Origin: an uncultured Rubritalea sp. | GTDB lineage: Bacteria > Verrucomicrobiota > Verrucomicrobiia > Verrucomicrobiales > Akkermansiaceae | Reading direction: 5' to 3' | NCBI GenBank assembly: GCA_937951395.1 | Contig: CALFBV010000065.1 | Span: 1-9,842, forward strand | DNA: 9,842 bases | In this document: positions 6,229 to 9,842 of the stretch, piece by piece | Layout: each line of letters opens with the position of its first letter | Position numbering within the stretch: position 1 is the stretch's first letter | Notes under the pieces: generated by a model | The model's input: only the letters and a program-made list of their open reading frames with translations | What the model was told of the DNA's origin: nothing | Database searches by the model: none | Translations under genes and position numbers: made by a program

Positions 6229-6687
6229 TTACCCCTTATTGAATCTAGAAACCTCGCGCTGAGCCTCACGCATTTCCACCTGATCCCTGAGAGCGTGTCT
6301 CTTATCAGTGTGGGTCTTACCTTTGGCTACGCCTATCTCCACTTTGACACGCTTATTTTTCCAATACATCCGCATGCAGACAAGGGTGCAGCCTTTCTGG
6401 GAAGTGACTTGGTCTATTTTTAGCAGCTCAGCCTTATGCACTAGAAGGCGTCTAGGTCTTCTGGACATATGCTGAAACCAAGGACCAGCAGTCTCCCAAG
6501 GCTGGATATCGCATCCATGGAGAAATAACTGACCTTTATCTACTCTAGCGAAGGCATCAGAAATATTTACCTTGCCGGCACGGATGGATTTCACCTCAGT
6601 GCCTTTAAGTTCTAGCCCCGCTTCATAAGTGTCTAAAATATGATATTCATGGCGAGCTTTCCGGTTCTTGGAGATGTCATCACTCAT
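6229..6687 (-). CDS. smpB: SsrA-binding protein SmpB
   Basis: 152 aa, normal length. SmpB binds tmRNA and delivers it to ribosomes stalled on mRNAs without a stop codon. Signatures are N-R-K-A-R-H-E-Y-H-I, E-A-G-L-E-L-K-G-T-E-V-K-S-I-R-A-G-K-x-N-I-S-D, R-L-L-V-H-K, and Y-W-K-N-x-R-x-K-V-E-I-G-V-A-K-G-K, followed by the basic C-terminal tail D-K-R-H-A-L-R. In the tail, the position equivalent to E. coli His136 (just before D-K-R) is Thr, with a His one residue earlier apart from one Thr, and the usual Trp after K-E-R-E/D is replaced by Val; both are conservative-looking local changes, inferred by manual alignment. No tmRNA gene is visible in this window. It lies 52 bases after rpoZ and 6 bases before trmJ, suggesting cotranscription. 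The ATG has no good Shine-Dalgarno sequence. Confidence 0.95.
   Translation of the reverse strand: MSDDISKNRKARHEYHILDTYEAGLELKGTEVKSIRAGKVNISDAFARVDKGQLFLHGCDIQPWETAGPWFQHMSRRPRRLLVHKAELLKIDQVTSQKGCTLVCMRMYWKNKRVKVEIGVAKGKTHTDKRHALRDQVEMREAQREVSRFNKG
6232..6237 (-). promoter_or_regulatory. Ribosome binding site of trmJ inside the 3' end of smpB
   Basis: On the minus strand AAGGGG forms the last two codons of smpB (Lys-Gly) and sits 9 bases before the trmJ ATG. This fits translational coupling, since ribosomes finishing smpB uncover the site. Confidence 0.6.
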
Positions 6688-6739
6688 GATTTACTGTGGC
6701 GGGGTGAAGTATTTATATAGCTGTGAACTAGCTGAGAAA

Positions 6740-7009
6740 TTAAACGTTCTCAGCTGGAGTCACTACTATTTTGCCCTCAATGATTTCAGTAAGAGCAATA
6801 TCTGCTGCACCCATAGATGGCAGGGTGTCAATGAGTGGCGATCTGCCAGAGTTAAGCTGACGGACACGTTGAGAGACTATATTTACGAGAACTTGTGGAT
6901 CTGTTACGATCTCGGATGCTTGGTCTACGAGGCTGCTTTTCATAGGTGATTTTGGTGTTCCACTAGACTCATCGGATTGGTCAAACGGTACGATGTTCGA
7001 TTCTTCCAT
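6740..7009 (-). CDS. rpoZ: DNA-directed RNA polymerase omega subunit
   Basis: 89 aa from the ATG at 7009. Omega helps fold and assemble the beta-prime subunit of RNA polymerase. The core S-S-L-V-D-Q-A-S-E-I-V-T-D-P-Q-V-L-V-N-I-V-S-Q-R-V-R-Q-L then G-R-S-P-L and G-A-A-D-I-A-L-T-E-I-I-E-G-K-I is the omega signature with the conserved helix and the A-D-I-A-L-x-E-I segment. An upstream TTG at 7021 would add four codons, but the ATG has GGA about 7 bases ahead and is the better start. The first 25 residues are acidic and probably disordered. The 124 bases upstream are the widest gap in the minus-strand cluster, so an internal promoter for rpoZ-smpB-trmJ-uppS is plausible, although I see no strong one. 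Confidence 0.9.
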   Translation of the reverse strand: MEESNIVPFDQSDESSGTPKSPMKSSLVDQASEIVTDPQVLVNIVSQRVRQLNSGRSPLIDTLPSMGAADIALTEIIEGKIVVTPAENV

Positions 7010-7133
7010 AATGAATTCCAAGGATAGTTATAAGATTGTGTGAAAATTTAATAGCTTAGTGTGGGCGCTGGATGCGGTAGGTCAATAAACACAAAATCAG
7101 GCGAATTTCAAGCCTAATATGTGATTATCTGAG

Positions 7134-7457
7134 TTAATTAGAGGATTTCGTCATCGTATGCTCCTGCCTTTTCAACTTCCTAAGCCTAAATCTAGCAATA
7201 TTTAGAACCAACAACCCCAGAATAGCGAATGGGAGTGTCCATTTAGCGGCTTTGGAAATAACGCCGTATTTAGCAGCATGCTCAGCTATATCCATATCAA
7301 AATCTGACCACAAATCTGCATTAGCTTTGGCCGTATTCACCCCAGAACAATAAAGAGCAACCATTGTCAGCAGAGAGACAACTACTATCAGAACCCCCAC
7401 CATGAGCACTCTGCGCCAGAATGCTCGTTTCTGGTCAATTTCCATTATTTCATTCAT
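7134..7457 (-). CDS. Small two-helix membrane protein of unknown function
   Basis: 107 aa, not recognised. There are two hydrophobic segments, about residues 17-39 (rich in Val and Leu) and 70-89. Basic residues before the first (K-R, then R-R) and many after the second (R-F-R-L-R-K-L-K-R) predict both ends in the cytoplasm, with a loop of roughly 30 residues outside. The loop is acidic (D-L-W-S-D-F-D-M-D) and ends in A-A-K-Y-G. There is no cleavable signal peptide or cysteine motif; a single Cys lies near residue 38. The ATG is 13 bases after the HIT gene stop, and a second in-frame ATG four codons later is also possible. The position between HIT and rpoZ suggests cotranscription, but nothing indicates the role. 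It could be a lineage-specific inner-membrane protein. Confidence 0.7.
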   Translation of the reverse strand: MNEIMEIDQKRAFWRRVLMVGVLIVVVSLLTMVALYCSGVNTAKANADLWSDFDMDIAEHAAKYGVISKAAKWTLPFAILGLLVLNIARFRLRKLKRQEHTMTKSSN

Positions 7458-7470
7458 ATCTTGTTAGCAT

Positions 7471-7809
7471 TTAGCCTGGAGGCCACGTCATTTTTCTCCC
7501 TGCCAGGATGTGCATATGCAGATGCGGGACGGATTCACCGCCATCGCTGCCGTTATTAATCACCACACGGAAGCCGCTCTCAAGAAAACCTTCCTGCTTA
7601 GCCACCTCCTGCGTCATGAGTAGCATATGCCCAAGAGTCTCCTTATCTCCCGCCTGCGCTTCACCCACACGCGGAATGTGCTTTTTAGGAACCATCAGCA
7701 GATGCGTAGGGGCCTCAGGCGCAATGTCATGAAAGCAGATACATAGATCATCCTCATGGACGATATTAGCCGGAATCTCACGCGCGATCACTTTTTCAAA
7801 GATAGTCAT
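7471..7809 (-). CDS. HIT family hydrolase, HinT-like purine nucleoside phosphoramidase
   Basis: 112 aa, standard HinT size. HIT proteins hydrolyse nucleotide phosphoramidates, such as adenosine-5'-monophosphoramidate, and adenylated lysine adducts. It starts T-I-F-E-K-V-I-A-R-E-I-P-A, has the F-H-D-I-x-P-x-A-P-T-H-L-L-M-V-P-K-K-H-I segment, N-N-G-S-D-G-G-E-S-V near residue 85-94, and the histidine triad P-H-L-H-M-H-I-L (H96, H98, H100, with H98 the expected nucleophile), ending with the typical W-P-P-G. It is cytoplasmic. The start codon follows an AT-rich 23-base gap with no Shine-Dalgarno sequence. In some bacteria this family is annotated as hinT; I leave the symbol open because several HIT paralogues may exist in one genome. 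Confidence 0.93.
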   Translation of the reverse strand: MTIFEKVIAREIPANIVHEDDLCICFHDIAPEAPTHLLMVPKKHIPRVGEAQAGDKETLGHMLLMTQEVAKQEGFLESGFRVVINNGSDGGESVPHLHMHILAGRKMTWPPG

Positions 7810-7832
7810 TATTGTAGTATATTTGAGTTCGT

Positions 7833-8507
7833 CTAAAATCCAAGCTCCTCTTTTTCTCCTAGATATTTGGGCGTGGTTTTAAGAATGTTTTCATCTGCCC
7901 ACATTCTGACTCTGGCTAGGTATTCTCGGTTTTGGCTTTCTTTGCCTTTTACATCTTGAGCGTTGTAGCCAATGGCATCGATACCGCGCTTCTGAGCGAT
8001 GTAGATCGCGCGCTCATTATGAAATTTCTGCGATACGAGGATCACTTTACTAACCCCAAATATTTTTTCTAATCTAACAACAGAATCCATGGTGCGGAGA
8101 CCTGCGTAGTCGCAGACTATTTTGTCAGCAGGGACGCCTTTGCTGATGAGTGATTGCTTCATATCTTCTGGCTCATTGTAGTCATCGCAGCTGTTGTCAC
8201 CAGAAACGATGAAGCCTCTCACTTTTCCTGCTTTCCAGAGTTCATAGGCTGCCTCTATTCTGTATTTAAAGTAGAGATTATTGTTGCCGTTTATTTTCTT
8301 AGCACAGCCAAAGACTAATGCCACACGCCCTTCGGCTGGCATCTCATTTACCTCATTAAAAAGAACTCCTTCACCAGCTTCTTGCGCAGCGGAATTCGCC
8401 CACCACATGAGTAATAGAAAAAGAGTGACCCCTATAAAGGTTAGAAAAAATGCTAACTTCAGGAAGCCCCATAGTGAGAGTGTGGAAAATTTAGATAGCA
8501 ACATCAT
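7833..8507 (-). CDS. sanA: SanA/YdcF-like DUF218 membrane protein
   Basis: 224 aa. One membrane anchor (about residues 12-36) is followed by a DUF218 domain. Family features are A-L-V-F-G-C-A-K, Y-F-K-Y-R-I-E-A-A-Y-E-L-W-K-A-G-K-V, I-V-S-G-D-N-x-x-x-x-Y-N-E-P-E-D-M, G-V-P-A-D-K-I, D-Y-A-G-L-R-T-M-D-S, S-Q-K-F-H-N-E-R-A, and finally N-R-E-Y-L-A-R. The S-G-D-N, Y-N-E-P and D-Y-A-G-x-x-T-x-D-S motifs are those of SanA rather than other DUF218 groups. E. coli SanA is an inner-membrane protein linked to envelope barrier function and vancomycin exclusion; its biochemical activity is unsettled. Two ATGs stand in tandem at 8507 and 8504; GAG 7 bases upstream of the first lies in the end of the preceding gene. 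It begins 3 bases after that stop, so coupling is likely. Confidence 0.88.
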   Translation of the reverse strand: MMLLSKFSTLSLWGFLKLAFFLTFIGVTLFLLLMWWANSAAQEAGEGVLFNEVNEMPAEGRVALVFGCAKKINGNNNLYFKYRIEAAYELWKAGKVRGFIVSGDNSCDDYNEPEDMKQSLISKGVPADKIVCDYAGLRTMDSVVRLEKIFGVSKVILVSQKFHNERAIYIAQKRGIDAIGYNAQDVKGKESQNREYLARVRMWADENILKTTPKYLGEKEELGF

Positions 8508-8510
8508 CTA

Positions 8511-9350
8511 TTATCTCGTGGTTCTATGGTTATCACGCACCTTCTTCAGATACTTCATGAACTTCACTTTCGCAGAGTAGTCTGGGTCTTGCTTGGGGTC
8601 GATGAAGGGATTATTCGTCCCGTAGAGTGTCCATGGACCAACCTTAGGAACATCCGCGAAGTCGATGAATCTCCAGTGAACCACTGATCCAGACTTAATC
8701 TTCATGTAGTCTCTAACAGCCGGTGAAATATCTAAGCCCGCATTCTTATTCGCTTTATTCTTAGGTTTCCGATTACGAAATACATAGTTATAGTCATCGG
8801 TGAAAAATGGCCCGCAGTCTTCCCACTGCGCGTAGCAAACTTTCTTATTCTGGACGATCTTGATCCATCTGCCCTTACAGCTAGTTTTCCCCGGAGTGGG
8901 ATTCACACGCTTAAACCAAGGGATGAGTAACTTCGCTTCAGGCTTGTGGAGCTTATGGTTGATGCAGTCGTTATAGGGTAGCGCGATGTAGAAAGGATTC
9001 TGCTTCGGGATGAACGCCTTGGGTCGATAACCAATTCGGGCAGCTGGATTTGGGTCATCATAGCCACCATAGCTTTTCATCCAATATCTATCCCATGAGC
9101 TCGCCGCATTTGGCGTAGGGTTCCGCGGAGTAGGCTGCTCCCCTATCCAGAATACCGAGACCGTAATGTTTTGATGCCATGGGTAATTTAACCTCACATA
9201 AGGATTCACCGGCTGAGTAGACGGGTCCACCTTAGTCTGCCCACTAGTTGCCTTACCCGTTGGCGTAGTGATCTGTGGACCCTGTGCTGCTAGCGGTAAG
9301 TTTATACTCTGGCATAGCAGAACAACGAGAACGTAGAGGTAAGTTTTCAT
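8511..9350 (-). CDS. Secreted protein with probable RlpA-like double-psi beta-barrel, function unknown
   Basis: 279 aa from the ATG at 9350. That start gives a clean signal peptide (M-K-T, hydrophobic core, cleavage after L-A-A at residue 22); the frame is open 12 codons further up but would bury the signal inside rdgB. After a Thr/Pro-rich linker (23-50), residues about 110-130 contain F-Y-I-A-L-P-Y-N-D-C. Residues 171-230 contain Y-A-Q-W-E-D-C-G-P-F, then G-L-D-I-S-P-A-V-R-D-Y, then V-V-H-W-R-F. D-x-G-P-F followed by a D-I/L-S-x-A-V motif and a hydrophobic strand is the double-psi beta-barrel pattern of RlpA and expansin-like proteins. Four cysteines (129, 158, 172, 179) could form disulfides, fitting export. 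RlpA proteins act on peptidoglycan; here that role is only inferred. It starts 10 bases after rdgB. Confidence 0.8.
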   Translation of the reverse strand: MKTYLYVLVVLLCQSINLPLAAQGPQITTPTGKATSGQTKVDPSTQPVNPYVRLNYPWHQNITVSVFWIGEQPTPRNPTPNAASSWDRYWMKSYGGYDDPNPAARIGYRPKAFIPKQNPFYIALPYNDCINHKLHKPEAKLLIPWFKRVNPTPGKTSCKGRWIKIVQNKKVCYAQWEDCGPFFTDDYNYVFRNRKPKNKANKNAGLDISPAVRDYMKIKSGSVVHWRFIDFADVPKVGPWTLYGTNNPFIDPKQDPDYSAKVKFMKYLKKVRDNHRTTR

Positions 9351-9360
9351 ACAGGAAATT

Positions 9361-9842
9361 TTATCTATCAGCCAGCCAAGCGACAACTTGCTTAAGAGCC
9401 TTAGCGCGGTGACTCAGAGTATTCTTCACCTCATCTCCCAGCTGCGCGAATGTCTTCTCATATCCATCTGGGATAAATAATGGATCGTAACCAAAACCCT
9501 TGTCCCCAGTGAGCTCAGAAATGATGGAGCCTTCCACACTTCCATCGAAATGCGCGAGACGCTCGCCATTTTCCGCGATGACCATCACACACTTGAACCT
9601 CGCAGTCTTTGCCGTAGATGCAGGCAGTTTAGATAGCTCACTCATCAGCTTGGCGTTGTTCGCCTCATTGTCTCCATCTGTCCCGGCGTAGCGCGCAGAG
9701 TAAACTCCAGGCTCACCACCCAGCGCATCCACCTCTAACCCCGAGTCATCAGAAAGGATAATCCCACTAGTGACTTTACTGATTTCCACCGCCTTCAATG
9801 TCGCGTTTTCTAAAAACGTAGTGCCAATCTCCTCCACATCAG
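9361..9842 (-). CDS. rdgB: RdgB/HAM1 non-canonical purine NTP pyrophosphatase (5' end outside window)
   Basis: The last 160 codons are present; the N-terminal 30-40 residues lie beyond the right edge. The enzyme hydrolyses dITP, ITP and XTP to monophosphates, keeping deaminated purines out of DNA and RNA. The visible sequence has E-E-I-G-T-T-F-L-E-N-A, S-D-D-S-G-L-E-V-D-A-L-G-G-E-P-G-V-Y-S-A-R-Y-A-G, G-D-K-G-F-G-Y-D-P-L-F-I and K-N-T-L-S-H-R-A-K-A-L, all RdgB signatures. A GTG at 9837 could be taken as a start, but the codons upstream of it are still coding (D-V-E-E is the usual sequence here) and the family's N-terminal T-x-N-x-x-K motif is missing, so it is an internal valine. It is the first visible gene of the ten-gene minus-strand cluster. 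Confidence 0.95.
   Translation of the reverse strand, partial: DVEEIGTTFLENATLKAVEISKVTSGIILSDDSGLEVDALGGEPGVYSARYAGTDGDNEANNAKLMSELSKLPASTAKTARFKCVMVIAENGERLAHFDGSVEGSIISELTGDKGFGYDPLFIPDGYEKTFAQLGDEVKNTLSHRAKALKQVVAWLADR

Noticed and set aside
7010..7021. TTG start for rpoZ four codons upstream
   Set aside because: It has no ribosome binding site; the ATG at 7009 has GGA at a suitable distance. The same reasoning disfavours the TTG at 5426 for uppS.
7027..7060. rpoZ promoter with TATAAC as -10
   Set aside because: No convincing -35 lies at the right distance, and a nearby TTGACC has no matching -10 at 16-18 bases.
7095..7120. Terminator between the two-helix membrane gene and rpoZ (AGGC...GCCT followed by T-rich sequence on the minus strand)
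   Set aside because: The stem is only 4 bp with a 9-base loop and an interrupted T-run, too weak to call.
9837..9842. GTG at 9837 as the start of rdgB
   Set aside because: Upstream codons remain coding and give the family-typical D-V-E-E sequence, and the N-terminal substrate motif is missing. The gene simply runs off the edge.
1..9842. CRISPR array, tRNA, tmRNA, IS element or prophage genes
   Set aside because: No direct-repeat arrays, cloverleaf-type sequences, transposase or phage motifs were seen on either strand. The smpB gene has no ssrA beside it here.

Overview
The window looks like a chromosomal housekeeping region of a Gram-negative bacterium. I place it tentatively in the Verrucomicrobiota/PVC group. 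The reasons are the typical secreted beta-helix N-terminus preserved in a gene remnant, the composition of the secreted proteins, the weak or absent Shine-Dalgarno sequences at many starts, and the gene content. That placement is an inference from protein character, not a database result. I see no phage, IS element, CRISPR array, tRNA or rRNA.

Left part (1-2390, minus strand): pyruvate kinase (pyk) leads a tight unit. It overlaps a DUF1853 protein by 8 bp, and that gene is followed 7 bp later by an S4-domain protein, probably an RsuA-type rRNA pseudouridine synthase, which runs off the left edge. Pyk has the clearest ribosome binding site in the window and a plausible sigma-70 promoter.

Middle (2391-3245, plus strand): a divergent intergenic region of about 200 bp separates pyk from a short YciA-like acyl-CoA thioesterase. 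Behind that gene lies a decayed fragment of a secreted right-handed beta-helix protein. It keeps a signal peptide and the conserved N-terminal motif, then has a frameshift and is cut off.

Right part (3246-9842, minus strand): ten codirectional genes with mostly short gaps. In transcription order they are rdgB (partial), a secreted protein with a probable double-psi beta-barrel, a SanA/DUF218 membrane protein, a HIT hydrolase, a small two-helix membrane protein of unknown function, rpoZ, smpB, trmJ, uppS and a sigma-54-type response regulator. Together they cover nucleotide-pool cleaning, envelope functions, RNA polymerase assembly, ribosome rescue, tRNA modification and the lipid carrier for cell-wall synthesis. 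The regulator at the end has no histidine kinase beside it and has unusual residues in both its receiver pocket and its DNA-recognition helix.

I did not find a clearly new multi-gene system. The best leads are the beta-helix remnant, the atypical regulator, the uncharacterised secreted barrel protein, and the nuclease-like DUF1853 gene coupled to pyruvate kinase.
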